Position numbers and translations under genes: made by a program | The notes under the pieces: generated by a model | What the model was told of the DNA's origin: nothing | The model's database searches: none | What the model saw: the letters and a program-made list of their open reading frames with translations, nothing else | Part shown: positions 28,201-38,569 of the stretch, piece by piece | Layout of the letters: each line of letters starts with the position of its first letter | Numbering within the stretch: position 1 is the first letter of the stretch | NCBI GenBank assembly: GCA_020636095.1 | Contig: JACJYN010000003.1 | Coordinates: forward strand, 1,727,998 to 1,791,997 | Length of the DNA stretch: 64,000 nucleotides | Source: Lewinellaceae bacterium | Lineage (GTDB): Bacteria; Bacteroidota; Bacteroidia; Chitinophagales; Saprospiraceae | Direction: 5' to 3'

Positions 28201-31200
28201 ATGAAGTTTATCAACTGTTACAGGAGTTGAACAACGCTAATGTAAAGCTATGGGTCCAGGAGGGCATACTTCGCTCTTCTGCATCCAAAGGCGCAATAAC
28301 GCCTGTTTTGCGTAAGCAAATACAACAGCATAGGGATACAATAATAAGTTTTTTGCAATCTACAGAAGCAGAAGAACTTGTCTCCCAACAACATCCTATC
28401 CCGAAGGTCGAGGAACGACCTTCCTACGCCCTGTCGAACGCCCAGCGGCGGCTGTGGGTGCTGCACCAAATGGACGAAGGCCTGAGCGCTTACAATATGC
28501 CGGTGGCCCTGCGCCTGGCCGGCCGGCTGGATACGGCGGCCCTGGAACAAGCCTTCGCATTGCTTTTCGAACGGCACGAAATCTTGCGCACCCGGTTTGT
28601 CGCGGTCAACGGCGAAGGGCGACAGGTGGTCGACCCGGCCGGGGATTTTAAATTGCCCATTCAGGATGCGCGGGCCTGGAACGAAGACCAGATTCGGGAA
28701 CACATCCAGGCGCACGCCAGGCTGGTATTCGACCTGGAGCACGAACACCTGCTACAAGTGGAACTGCTCCAAACGGACGCGGAAGAATGGTTACTGCTCT
28801 TTAACATGCACCACATCATCTCCGACGGCTGGTCCATGGAGATACTGGTGCGGGAATGGAGCCGCTTGTATGAAGCCTGCCGGCAGGATGCGGCCGAGCC
28901 TTTGGCGCAACTGCAACCCCTGCCCATCCAGTACAAAGACTACGCCGCCTGGCAGAACAACCTGTTGGAAGCGGATGAAACCGTGCATAAACTGCGCGAC
29001 TACTGGCAGGGTCAACTGGCCGATCTGCCGACCCTGGAATTGCCCGCGGATTACCCTCGCCCAGCGGTAAAAACCTACAACGGCGCAAGTCGTCAGCAGT
29101 TGTTTTCACGAGAAATAACCCGGCAATTACAGGAGTTGTCCCAGCAGCAGGGCGCGACGCTGTTTATGACGCTGACGGCCTTGGTCAAGGTACTGCTTTA
29201 CCGCTACACCAATCAGACGGACATCGTGCTGGGCACGCCCAGCGCCGGCCGGACCCACCCGGACCTGCACGATCAGATCGGGTTTTATGTCAACACGCTG
29301 GTATTGCGGACGCAGTTGGAGGGTGAGCAAAGTTTTACGGCGCTCCTGCAACAGGTCAAAGCCACGGCCCTGGCCGCTTTCGAGCACGAGCTGTACCCCT
29401 TCGACCGTTTGGTGGAGGAGTTGGACGTTCCCAGAGACATGAGCCGTTCGGCAGTTTTTGATGTGATGATAGTCCTGCAGAATAATGAGCAGAGCCGCCT
29501 TGAACTGGGGGATGTGGCTATTGAGTTTGAACCGGTGCAGGCCGATATCAGCAAGTTCGACCTGACGTTCAGTTTTGCGGAAAGCGAGGCGGGGCTGGAG
29601 GCAGCTATAAACTACAACACCGACCTGTTACGTGCGGACCGGGTTGAGCGGATGTTTGAGCATTTAGAGACGTTGATACAAAGCGTGTTGCAGGCGCCAG
29701 ATCATCCCATTGAGCACCTGGACATCTTACCCGAGGCGGAAAAAGCACTTTTGCTACACGCCTTTAACGATACCGGGACGGACTATCCAGCCGACAAAAC
29801 CATCGCCGAGCTATTCGAAGAGCAGGTGGAGCGTACGCCGGATAACATCGCCGTGGTATTCGGACAAACCGAATTGACTTACCGGGAGTTGAACGCCCGG
29901 GCCAACCGGGTGGCGCATTACCTGCGGGAGGCTTATGGCATCCAACCGGACGACGTCATCGCCCTGCAACTGGAACGCAGCGAGTGGATGATCGTAGCCA
30001 TTTTGAGCGTGCTCAAATCAGGGGCAGCTTACCTGCCCATTGCGCCGGATGCGCCGGGGGCCAGGGTGCGGTATATGCTGGAGAACAGCCGGGCGAAAGC
30101 GCTGCTGACGGATGAGGCGACTTACGCTGCGGCGAAGGAATACGAAGTGATCGTCCCTGTGGATGTTATCCAACGAATGAATGCTACAGGCCGTTCACCA
30201 TCTACCGTTCACCGTTCACCGTCCAGCTTAGCTTATATTATTTATACGTCCGGCTCTACGGGACAGCCTAAGGGCGTGATGATCGAGCATCAGGCTCTGC
30301 TCAATTTAATTCATGGTCATCAATGCTTTTATAAACATTATCCCACCCCTCTGCACATTGCCTTGGTCGCAGATTATACTTTCGATGGATCCATTAAAAC
30401 CTTATTTGGCAGCCTTTGCCTGGGCCATACCTTATTCCCCATTGCCAATGAATTGAAAACGGATGGCGGCGCTTTCGTCAGCTTTCTTGCCCGGCAATCC
30501 ATACAGGCGATGGATTGCACCCCGAGTTTATTCAATATTCTACTTGACGGAGGACTGGCCAGGCGACAAGACTTGAATTTGAAATTAATGTTGATAGGCG
30601 GTGAAGCCCTGCCGATTGATTTATTAAAGCGGTTCTATCAAAATGGGCGACGTACATCCATCACAATTTACAACTTATACGGTCCGACGGAAGCCACGGT
30701 CAATGCGAGTTACCATGAAGTGCCGGAAAGCAGATTGCAGGAGCTAAACGCCATACCGATCGGCCAGGCTTTGCCTAATTACAGCCTGTACATTTTGAGT
30801 CGGGAGGGCAGTCTGCAACCGATCGGTGTAACTGGAGAATTATTAATTGGAGGGGCTGGTTTAGCCCGCGGCTATTTGAATAATCCCGAATTAACGGCCG
30901 AGAAGTTCATTCCACACCCGTTCAAGCCAGGCGAGCGTTTGTACCGCACCGGCGATTTGGCGCGTTGGCTCCCGGACGGCAACATCGAATTCCTGGGCCG
31001 CATCGACCACCAGTTGAAGATCCGGGGCTATCGGATTGAAGCAGGAGAGATTGAACAGATTTTACTACAGCATCATTCGATTCAATCTGCTGTAGTGATA
31101 GGTAAAGAAATGGGGCAAGTTCAGGAATTGGTCGCCTACCTAACAACCGGCGGACAGGAATTATCAATAAACGTAGAAAACCTTCGCCAATACTTATCGG

Positions 31201-32318
31201 AACACCTGCCGGACTATATGATCCCTTCCTACTTCTTGACGTTGGAGGCTCTACCCCTGACCACCAGCGGTAAAGTGGATCGGGGAGCATTGCCCGGTCT
31301 GAAAACAGGTGGTTTAGCTACTGGAAACACTTATGTTGCCCCTCGCAATACGACAGAAACCACGCTGGTAAATATTTGGGGAAAGGTGCTTTCGAGAACA
31401 AGCATTGGTATTTATGATAATTTCTTTGACCTCGGAGGACATAGCCTGAGAGCTATCCAACTGATCGCCGCCATAGCTGAAAAACTGGACGCTAATATCC
31501 CATTGAAACTCATTTTTCAATGCCCTACTATCGCGGCTTTAGCAGAAAAAATCAGCGAACATAAAGACCATCTTTACGAAGAGGAGATCTGTTATAATAC
31601 CGAGGCATCAAGTACGCTATTTGCTTTTCCGCCGGGCTTTGGTTTAGCCGTTTTTTATGAACGACTCGCTGCGCTTTGTCCTCAGGTCGCCTGGTATTGT
31701 TTTGATTTTCTGGAAATAGAAAACCGATTGGAACATTATTATCGGCAAATCAAACAGCGGCAACCTGAGGGGCCCTATGTCTTTTTTGGATATTCTATAG
31801 GGGGAAATCTGGCCTTTGAAATGGCTCGTTTCATGGAAAGTAAGGGCGAAGTGGTGAGCGACGTTATTCTCGGAGATAGCTCGCTGCGTTTGGCTCTGCT
31901 AAACTTTGATTTTAACGGAGAACTTTCCTTTTTGTCGCAAAATGAAGAAGTTGGCTGGCAAAAAAAGCAATCACTTTTACTTCAAAATGAAATTTTCCTG
32001 AAACAGACAGAAAGAAGAATGAGGGCTTATTTCAATTTTCTGCGCGATCCGATAACAGAGCGTTTTATACAAGCTAATATCCATCAGCTTAAGGCGGAAG
32101 AGACTGCAGAAGAGGCCGAAGAAAGAAGATTTTTATCTTCTGATTGGACCGCCCAAACCAAAGGCCTGTTTATCGTCTATCCTGCCCGGGGAATTCATAG
32201 GGAACTATTTAATTCATCGCCCTATTTAGAGGCCAACGCTGCCATTATTCTGATGATTCTGGAACGAATACAATTAGTGAATTATACAGATGTAAAGACG
32301 TTGCTCTTCAAACAATAG
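28194..32318 (+). CDS. NRPS 3: docking domain, module 6 (C-A-T) and thioesterase
   Basis: 1374 residues. Residues 1-55 (LLQELNNANVKLWVQEGIL, ITPVLRKQIQQHRDTIISFL) resemble the TubC N-terminal docking domain, which should receive NRPS 2. Then condensation (HHIISDGW about 206), adenylation (YIIYTSGSTGQPKG about 680), carrier GGHSLRAI (about 1081) and a type I thioesterase with FAFPPGFG and GYSIGG (active serine about 1201). The code reads D-G-K-D-L-G-L-V-N, loosely like glutamate (DAKDLGVVD), not secure. The thioesterase ends the line and releases the peptide by hydrolysis or ring closure; nearby cyclic-peptide-type exporters favour a ring (inference). It ends 16 nt from the convergent amidinotransferase gene. 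Confidence 0.95.
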   Translation: MVNEVYQLLQELNNANVKLWVQEGILRSSASKGAITPVLRKQIQQHRDTIISFLQSTEAEELVSQQHPIPKVEERPSYALSNAQRRLWVLHQMDEGLSAYNMPVALRLAGRLDTAALEQAFALLFERHEILRTRFVAVNGEGRQVVDPAGDFKLPIQDARAWNEDQIREHIQAHARLVFDLEHEHLLQVELLQTDAEEWLLLFNMHHIISDGWSMEILVREWSRLYEACRQDAAEPLAQLQPLPIQYKDYAAWQNNLLEADETVHKLRDYWQGQLADLPTLELPADYPRPAVKTYNGASRQQLFSREITRQLQELSQQQGATLFMTLTALVKVLLYRYTNQTDIVLGTPSAGRTHPDLHDQIGFYVNTLVLRTQLEGEQSFTALLQQVKATALAAFEHELYPFDRLVEELDVPRDMSRSAVFDVMIVLQNNEQSRLELGDVAIEFEPVQADISKFDLTFSFAESEAGLEAAINYNTDLLRADRVERMFEHLETLIQSVLQAPDHPIEHLDILPEAEKALLLHAFNDTGTDYPADKTIAELFEEQVERTPDNIAVVFGQTELTYRELNARANRVAHYLREAYGIQPDDVIALQLERSEWMIVAILSVLKSGAAYLPIAPDAPGARVRYMLENSRAKALLTDEATYAAAKEYEVIVPVDVIQRMNATGRSPSTVHRSPSSLAYIIYTSGSTGQPKGVMIEHQALLNLIHGHQCFYKHYPTPLHIALVADYTFDGSIKTLFGSLCLGHTLFPIANELKTDGGAFVSFLARQSIQAMDCTPSLFNILLDGGLARRQDLNLKLMLIGGEALPIDLLKRFYQNGRRTSITIYNLYGPTEATVNASYHEVPESRLQELNAIPIGQALPNYSLYILSREGSLQPIGVTGELLIGGAGLARGYLNNPELTAEKFIPHPFKPGERLYRTGDLARWLPDGNIEFLGRIDHQLKIRGYRIEAGEIEQILLQHHSIQSAVVIGKEMGQVQELVAYLTTGGQELSINVENLRQYLSEHLPDYMIPSYFLTLEALPLTTSGKVDRGALPGLKTGGLATGNTYVAPRNTTETTLVNIWGKVLSRTSIGIYDNFFDLGGHSLRAIQLIAAIAEKLDANIPLKLIFQCPTIAALAEKISEHKDHLYEEEICYNTEASSTLFAFPPGFGLAVFYERLAALCPQVAWYCFDFLEIENRLEHYYRQIKQRQPEGPYVFFGYSIGGNLAFEMARFMESKGEVVSDVILGDSSLRLALLNFDFNGELSFLSQNEEVGWQKKQSLLLQNEIFLKQTERRMRAYFNFLRDPITERFIQANIHQLKAEETAEEAEERRFLSSDWTAQTKGLFIVYPARGIHRELFNSSPYLEANAAIILMILERIQLVNYTDVKTLLFKQ

Positions 32319-32334
32319 GCAAGCCCAAAACAAG

Positions 32335-33444
32335 TCAAAACCAGGATTTTAGTTCGCCACGCCGCCGCACATCCAGCGTAGCGCAGTGAAAGCCACCGAT
32401 AAAGGGGTAATAATCTTCAAACGCACAGGGAATGGGGTGAAAGCCCCATTCTTTCAACGCCCGGATTAAGGGTTCCTGACGTTCTTCCACCACAATGCGC
32501 CGCTCGTCCAGCATCAGGGTATTAATGCTGATCCAATTACTCATCAGGCGCGGCCTGGTTTTGTAGGGCACGGGATCGGGTGCGATAAGAATATCCCAGG
32601 TTTTGAATATTTCCGGCAATTTATTTACGTCGGTGAACGTCGGATTAACCAACAATTTACCTGGCGCCAGGGCGGCCAGCGTCGTGTCTATATGAGCAGG
32701 CTTCGGATCCAGGCTTTGGATTAAATGGATTTTATAGCCTGCTCCCAGGTGGCGTTGCAGCCAGTCGATGCCGGCCTGATTGGTTACATGGCTAAGTTGA
32801 CCAATGATATCCCGGCCGCAACGGATAAAATCAGCGGCGTCAAAAACAGGTTCATGGTTAGTCAGGACATAAGGGGTATCGGAGTCTGCCGAGGCAAAAT
32901 CCGGGTTATATAGAGCATCTGACAACATAGGCTTGGGAGCGGCTACTAAGTGCGCTCCTTTCTCAACGTACTCTTTCAATAAAGGCCGATAAGCCCGCGC
33001 TTCAAAATAACGGGAACGAGAACACATTGGCGCCTCGATAATCTGATCGCCAATAACGATCAAAAGATCACGAGGATTAGCCGCGCAAAAACCGCCGGCC
33101 GTTTTCCAGGCCGGCGTTGAAAATTGCTGCTCGTACATCACTTCTTCTACTCTGCGCACTTTGACGCCTTCAGCCTCTAAAATATGGATAAAACGCTCTA
33201 CGGCCAGGGAAGCCTTTTGGATATAATCTTGCGGATAAGGTTGCTGCAGTTTTAAATAGCGCTCTATTTCCGATAATTCAGCGGGGTTGTACACTAATTG
33301 ATCTATCGGGTCCCAGAATGAAAAAAAAGCATTTTTAGGCGTACCGACAATGACCTCCTCTAATAAGTCCCATTCCGTATAAGAATTGACCGGGCTTGTA
33401 TTTTCTTTAGGCATTTTTGAGAACGTATCTTGTTTGCTTTCCAT
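32335..33444 (-). CDS. Amidinotransferase (arginine:glycine amidinotransferase family)
   Basis: 369 residues. Catalytic residues of the family are visible: aspartate in FDAADFIRCGRD, histidine in PAHIDTTL and cysteine near the end in GGFHCATLDVRR; the substrate loop MCSRSRYFEARAYRPL is also typical. Enzymes of this family move the amidino group of arginine to an amine, for example to glycine in creatine or cylindrospermopsin biosynthesis. Next to an NRPS it probably makes a guanidino building block or guanidinylates the peptide. The acceptor cannot be told from the sequence. It is convergent with NRPS 3 and is the last gene of a minus-strand run with the desaturase and exporters. Confidence 0.9.
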   Translation of the reverse strand: MESKQDTFSKMPKENTSPVNSYTEWDLLEEVIVGTPKNAFFSFWDPIDQLVYNPAELSEIERYLKLQQPYPQDYIQKASLAVERFIHILEAEGVKVRRVEEVMYEQQFSTPAWKTAGGFCAANPRDLLIVIGDQIIEAPMCSRSRYFEARAYRPLLKEYVEKGAHLVAAPKPMLSDALYNPDFASADSDTPYVLTNHEPVFDAADFIRCGRDIIGQLSHVTNQAGIDWLQRHLGAGYKIHLIQSLDPKPAHIDTTLAALAPGKLLVNPTFTDVNKLPEIFKTWDILIAPDPVPYKTRPRLMSNWISINTLMLDERRIVVEERQEPLIRALKEWGFHPIPCAFEDYYPFIGGFHCATLDVRRRGELKSWF

Positions 33445-33644
33445 AAAGATGTTAGTGAAAAACCGTACGGCAGATCGGTTTTATTGAAATTGTTATTGAG
33501 ACTTTATCTTTCTAAATAAAGGCGGGCAATTCAATTTTATAGAACGCTGCGTCTTTTACAAGTGCTAAAAACCAACAAATATTATTCTGGCTCCTCGCTT
33601 CTGACTTCTTAGATATTACTTAAGCTTGAGCGCTTGTCACTATT

Positions 33645-34598
33645 CTAAATACCGTCGGATTTCTTTTTCTCACTTTGTTGAGTCCGGCCTCTGTGAAAAA
33701 AACCAAGCATTGCCGGTACAGGAGATACTACGCGATTGACATTGTCAAAATCTTTTTTAAATTGCGTATGTACTTCCGGTAGACGGCTCCAATGCATTTG
33801 AGGACGTAAGTGATGTTCTTGATGATAACCGTCGTTAAATGTGATTACATTGTATAATCGACCGTAATAGCTTACTGAATTAGCGTACCGATTGCTTGGT
33901 TCTGCGCCAAAATGTTCATAATAGTTTTGTATGTTTACAAGTGCAAAAGACAGATAAAGCGCCGGTATGAAACAAAACAATACCCATTGCCAATTGATAA
34001 TTGTAAAGAATAAGATCCCTATTGATATAAATAATCTGTCCAATTGAATTTGACGTAATTCCAGGGCTCTTTTTGTCGTAGATTTAGATAGGAGCGAAAA
34101 AATCAAAGATTCATTTTTTCCAACGCGCCATATTCGTATTGCATAGCTTAAAGTTTTCAGGACTCCAAATAAGGTGCCAAAGGCGCCCAGGAATGCATAA
34201 CGAAACAGACCTGAATGATCCTGATTTTCCCCATCGCGATACGTAGATGATAAATCCTGAGTCGATCCATTGGGGCCTTTCCGATCATTATTATACTTGT
34301 GGTGATTTTTAACGTGCGTTAATTTATAAATCTCCACAGATTGGCCTATGTTTAAAGAATTTAACATTGACACACAATGATTTAGAAATGCAGGCTCAAA
34401 CCATGGCTGATGTGTGAAAACATGAGAAATTACGATGATGTTGTAAGAAATCATCATAACCATCAATACAAATGCGCCAACTTGTAGAAAGATTGAGGCC
34501 TGGTTCCAAGATAGCGCTATTGTAAGCGTAATAATAAATTGAAGAACACTTAAGATTAGTAATATTCCGTCAAGCCGCGTATTCTTCCAAATTCTCAT
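33645..34598 (-). CDS. Membrane fatty-acid desaturase/hydroxylase-type di-iron enzyme
   Basis: 317 residues with several membrane segments and three histidine boxes, HVFTH, HVKNHHKY and HQEHH, which hold the di-iron centre of membrane desaturases, hydroxylases and related oxygenases. The family acts on acyl chains, but members in NRPS clusters also oxidise amino-acid side chains. No fatty-acyl loading (starter condensation) domain is present in NRPS 1, so the substrate is open. Gaps of 110 nt to the exporter upstream and 200 nt to the amidinotransferase downstream fit a loose operon. Confidence 0.85.
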   Translation of the reverse strand: MRIWKNTRLDGILLILSVLQFIITLTIALSWNQASIFLQVGAFVLMVMMISYNIIVISHVFTHQPWFEPAFLNHCVSMLNSLNIGQSVEIYKLTHVKNHHKYNNDRKGPNGSTQDLSSTYRDGENQDHSGLFRYAFLGAFGTLFGVLKTLSYAIRIWRVGKNESLIFSLLSKSTTKRALELRQIQLDRLFISIGILFFTIINWQWVLFCFIPALYLSFALVNIQNYYEHFGAEPSNRYANSVSYYGRLYNVITFNDGYHQEHHLRPQMHWSRLPEVHTQFKKDFDNVNRVVSPVPAMLGFFHRGRTQQSEKKKSDGI

Positions 34599-34708
34599 TT
34601 TATCCAGATATTTTATTAAACTATTATACCTACAAAAGTACAGTACGTTTTTTTCACAATACGTTCAATTTTCGGTAAATTCGTTTCATAATCGCCTCGC
34701 CTATTTCA

Positions 34709-36415
34709 CTATTTCGTCACCATCTTGACCAAAAAACGCACCTCTTCTCTGGACAACTCCCGCATCTGCCCATCCTGGAATTGGATCAGCCTGTCGGAAG
34801 CGTTCCAGTATTGCTGGTCGTGCGATACGACGAAAACGGTTTTATTACGCGCTTTTAACTCCTGAATGATTTCAAAGTAAAATTTGTCCCGGAATTCCGG
34901 GTCCAAATCTGCCGCTACTTCGTCGAAGACATAGATGGGTTTGTCCTCTAACAGAACGGTGGTCAGCGCGAGGCGTTTTTTTTGGCCGCTGGAGAGCATA
35001 ATATTGGTGAAAGCACCGTCCCGATAGGTTGTTTTTTCCTCCGGCAGCCCCATGTTTTGGAGCAGCGTGTTGACCTGGTCAGGATCTACTTCTTGTTCGA
35101 GGCCGTAGATTTTGTCAAAGAGATGATAATCGCTGAAAATGATGGAGAAGAGATTTTGATACTGTTGATAGTTTTGAGCGTAAATAAAACGGCCTTTTTG
35201 ATCTTCCCCGCCGTCTACTTTAATCTGACCGCTTTTTGGTTTGTATAAGCCGGTCAGCAATTTAAGAAAAGTGGACTTGCCCGAGCCGTTGCCCCCGGTA
35301 ACAAAGATTAAATCTCCTTTGCGGAAAGTAAAATCAAACGGGCCGATCTGAAACCCTTTTCCCTGATCAGTTCGCTGCGGATATTGATAACTGAGGCCTT
35401 TTAATACGATCTGACTTTCAAAGGGAATCATCTGGTAAGCGGCCGGGGAATAATTATCTATTTTTTGTTCGCGTATTTGCTGCAATTCTTCCTCCAGTTG
35501 CGCTTCTAGTTTTATAATATTTCCAGCAGCGTCGCTGGCCAAGCCAAACAGTGGAATAGTATAAACGATACCGCTCAAAGGGCCGACGATAAATATGACG
35601 GCAGCCACTACTTTGGTGATGACCAGTGAGTGTTCCACATGAATTTTGGGTAGGGCGAATAGAATGAGGCCCAGCGACATATAGAGCAATAACTCTATAA
35701 TAATGAGCGTGACATTGTAGCGCTTGCCAATCTTTATCTGGACGTCTCTCGAATCTTTCTCCGCTTTTGTATAGGCCTCAAAGACCTCTTCGTTTTTGCG
35801 GCGGTTAATATTGATTTCATTAAAGCCCTGCAAGACATGGGAAATTCTGGCAAAAATTGCTACTTGCTTTTCGCTCCTTTTTAGAAACATGGAGTAGAAA
35901 AATCCCGCATTTTCTGTATAGTAGAATACGCCAAAGGCCGAAATGACGATGATTAACCCAAAAGACCAAAATGATATGGCCGCTATGTAGAACAGGATAA
36001 AAATAATCACGATCAATTCCTGGGCGGCATTGATCAGCAGCATGGAAATATTGGAAACGGTAGTAACGTCTTGTGAAATGCGCGCGTAGATAGTGGCGGC
36101 GCCGTATTTTTCTAAAGTGGTTAACTCTGTCAGCCTTATCTTGTCTGCGAGACGATAACGAATTCGGTTGGCAACTAATTCTACTATTTCCGAAGATCTA
36201 TCGAGGGTATAACGCTTGGTAAAAAAGAAAACACCCAAACCAAGCGTATATACGATAAGGTGATACCCGTTTGATTCATTATTGGAGATAGTTTCAGCCG
36301 CCGAGTTGACTACAGATATTAATAATGCGCTGGAAAGCCCCGATACCAACCCAAAAACAATCAGGCGATAGGGAATGGGATTGATTTCCTGTTTTAGTAG
36401 CGTAAAGACTTTCAA
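34709..36415 (-). CDS. Cyclic-peptide-type ABC exporter 1 (fused permease-ATPase)
   Basis: 568 residues: six-helix membrane domain (about 15-300) and one ATPase domain with Walker A GGNGSGKSTFLKLLTG, signature LSSGQKKRLAL, Walker B PIYVFDEVAADLDPE and switch histidine in VVSHD. The order and motifs (YGAATIYARISQD, FNEININRRKNEEVF) match the SyrD/PvdE-type cyclic peptide exporters. It is half of a tandem pair with the gene at 36504 (same length and motifs), so the two may form a heterodimer or be a recent duplication. It likely exports the NRPS product or an intermediate to the periplasm. Confidence 0.92.
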   Translation of the reverse strand: MKVFTLLKQEINPIPYRLIVFGLVSGLSSALLISVVNSAAETISNNESNGYHLIVYTLGLGVFFFTKRYTLDRSSEIVELVANRIRYRLADKIRLTELTTLEKYGAATIYARISQDVTTVSNISMLLINAAQELIVIIFILFYIAAISFWSFGLIIVISAFGVFYYTENAGFFYSMFLKRSEKQVAIFARISHVLQGFNEININRRKNEEVFEAYTKAEKDSRDVQIKIGKRYNVTLIIIELLLYMSLGLILFALPKIHVEHSLVITKVVAAVIFIVGPLSGIVYTIPLFGLASDAAGNIIKLEAQLEEELQQIREQKIDNYSPAAYQMIPFESQIVLKGLSYQYPQRTDQGKGFQIGPFDFTFRKGDLIFVTGGNGSGKSTFLKLLTGLYKPKSGQIKVDGGEDQKGRFIYAQNYQQYQNLFSIIFSDYHLFDKIYGLEQEVDPDQVNTLLQNMGLPEEKTTYRDGAFTNIMLSSGQKKRLALTTVLLEDKPIYVFDEVAADLDPEFRDKFYFEIIQELKARNKTVFVVSHDQQYWNASDRLIQFQDGQMRELSREEVRFLVKMVTK

Positions 36416-36503
36416 TGTAGATCTATTTTCTTAGTACTTAACATCAAATAATTTCCAACGTAGACGTCATCGCTATAAAGCAAGCAGCCTCTCCGCTTCA
36501 AGC

Positions 36504-38219
36504 TTATTTCAAAACCTTTTCTACCAATGATCTCACCTCAACTTTTGAAAGTTCCCACATCATTCCGTCCTGAAATCGGATCAGCCGGTCGGAGACGCTC
36601 CAATATTGTTGATCGTGCGAGACCACCAGGATTGTTTTATTACGCGCTTTTAGTTCCTTCAGGATTTCAAAGTAGAATTTATCGCGGAATTCCGGATCTA
36701 GATCGGCAGCCACTTCATCAAAAATATAAATGGGCTTATCTTCTAAAAGAGCAGTTGTCAAGGCTAAGCGTTTTTTCTGTCCGCTAGATAAATTGATATT
36801 AGTAAAAGCCCCATCTATATAGGTCGTTTTTTCTTCTGGCAATTCCATGCTGGCTAGTAGCGCTTTCACTTCATCGGGATCAATTTCCCGTTCAACACCG
36901 TATATTTTATCAAATAGATGATAGTCGCTAAAAATGATAGAAAACAGGTTTTGGTATTGTTGATAGTTGAGCATATTGACCTCTTTTCCCGGATAATCTT
37001 TTTCTTCATCCAGCCTGATTTGCCCGGCATCCGGTTTATATAAGCCGGTAAATAATTTAAGGAAGGTGGATTTACCGGAGCCATTGCCCCCGGTCACAAA
37101 GATTAATTCTCCTTTGCGAATGGTCAAATCAATCGGCCCGACTTGAAATCCCGTCCCATAGCCGTTACTTTGGGGGTATTGGTAGCTCAATCCCTTTAAG
37201 GAAATACCGCTTTGAAAAGGAAGCGACCGATAGGCGTCTGGCGAATAAGGATCGATCCGCTGCTCGCGCATCTTCTTTAATTCTTCTTTTAGCTGACTCT
37301 CTAGTTCCATGATATTATGAGCGGAATTATTGGCGTTGGCTAAGGTCGGAACGCTGTAAATGACCCCATCCATAGGCCCAACCATAAACAAGATGGCGGC
37401 CACTATTTTGATAATGTGCTCTGAGTGCTCCGCGTGAAACCTGGGAAGGGCAAAAAGGATGAGTCCCAGCAGTATATAGAAGAATACCTGTAAGAAAATG
37501 AGGGTAATGTTATAGCGCTTAATGGTTTTTATCCGGTAATCACTGATTTTATCGTTGACTGTCACATAAGTTTCGAAAACGTCTTCATTCTTGCGGCGAT
37601 TGATACTGATTTCATTGAAACCCTGTAGAAGATGCGCGAGCTTTGAAAAAAACGCCGTTTCCTCTTCCGATACTCTTTTCCACATAGCTTGGAAGTTATT
37701 GGAAAGCCCGATATAGTAAAACATACCGGTGATCAGGCCAAGTATCACAAAACCAAAAGACCAAAGAGAAATTGTGGCAATATAAAACAAGATGAAAATG
37801 ATCAAAATGGACTGTTGGACGCCGTTGATAATGTTTCTGGAGGAATTAGAAACTATTGTGGCGTCTTGTGTAATGCGTGCATAGATGGTCGCCGAACCAT
37901 ATTTTTCGAGCGTGACCAGCTCGGTCAGGCGCACCTTATCCACCAAGCGGAGGCGAATCTGGCTTACAACGGACTCTACAATTTCAATAGACCGATCTAA
38001 CATGTAGCGCCTAGTGTGAAAGAATAGAAATAAACAAAGCAGATACTTAAAAAGATACTGCCAGTTTGGGTCGTTATTGGCTACCGTTTCGACCGCAGAG
38101 TTGATAGTGGCGATCAAAAATGCATTGGAAAGACCCGATACAACAGCGAAGCTTATCACAGGGTAAAACGCCTTTGGAGTCGTTTTGATATCTCGTAGGA
38201 GTAACTCAAAAACTTTCAA
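36504..38219 (-). CDS. Cyclic-peptide-type ABC exporter 2 (fused permease-ATPase)
   Basis: 571 residues, a close paralogue of the exporter that follows it after 88 nt. Membrane domain with YGSATIYARITQD and FNEISINRRKNEDVF; ATPase with GGNGSGKSTFLKLFTG, LSSGQKKRLAL, PIYIFDEVAADLDPE and VVSHD. All catalytic residues are present in both copies, so neither is a degenerate half. It is the first gene of the minus-strand run. The 38220-38569 gap separates it from the divergently transcribed monooxygenase; part of that gap is the operator at 38444, which faces the other way, and I see no clear -7 box for the exporter itself. Confidence 0.92.
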   Translation of the reverse strand: MKVFELLLRDIKTTPKAFYPVISFAVVSGLSNAFLIATINSAVETVANNDPNWQYLFKYLLCLFLFFHTRRYMLDRSIEIVESVVSQIRLRLVDKVRLTELVTLEKYGSATIYARITQDATIVSNSSRNIINGVQQSILIIFILFYIATISLWSFGFVILGLITGMFYYIGLSNNFQAMWKRVSEEETAFFSKLAHLLQGFNEISINRRKNEDVFETYVTVNDKISDYRIKTIKRYNITLIFLQVFFYILLGLILFALPRFHAEHSEHIIKIVAAILFMVGPMDGVIYSVPTLANANNSAHNIMELESQLKEELKKMREQRIDPYSPDAYRSLPFQSGISLKGLSYQYPQSNGYGTGFQVGPIDLTIRKGELIFVTGGNGSGKSTFLKLFTGLYKPDAGQIRLDEEKDYPGKEVNMLNYQQYQNLFSIIFSDYHLFDKIYGVEREIDPDEVKALLASMELPEEKTTYIDGAFTNINLSSGQKKRLALTTALLEDKPIYIFDEVAADLDPEFRDKFYFEILKELKARNKTILVVSHDQQYWSVSDRLIRFQDGMMWELSKVEVRSLVEKVLK

Positions 38220-38443
38220 TGTCGATCAATCTTTACCTGCAAAATTAGGATTTGTTTCGTTCACAATTGGTTCAATATTCGGTAGGTCTGTTCCATTTTG
38301 CTAAATGACGGTATCGTTTATCATTACTTCCTTTTTGTATTTGCCCTCCACCTGAGAGGTGGATTCCAGATCAAACCCATTAGACTTCAAATGCAGGACT
38401 TCGGGAGCAAGACAAAAATGCAAACCGGTAAAAATGGCCCATT

Positions 38444-38508
38444 GTAACAGGCAATCAAGCACTTGAAACAGAGAAACAAGCCACTATCTCTTTTAACCCC
38501 CAACTTTG
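38444..38508 (+). promoter_or_regulatory. Direct-repeat operator and -7 box, copy 4 (monooxygenase)
   Basis: Half-sites start at 38444 (GTAACAGGCAATCAAG) and 38465 (GAAACAGAGAAACAAG). The second starts 36 nt before CAACTTTG at 38501-38508. The expected start of transcription, a few bases later, makes the non-ATG start at 38522 unlikely and supports the ATG at 38570. Confidence 0.7.
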
Positions 38509-38569
38509 CTATGGCGAACGGTTGTCGGGCGCAGCTTATAATATCTTTGTATCAAAATATCATTGGAAG

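Noticed and set aside
25690..29554. Several 80-200-codon minus-strand frames inside the NRPS genes
   Set aside because: They mirror the G+C-rich coding frame of modules 5 and 6 and occur at matching positions in both, as expected from antisense shadows.
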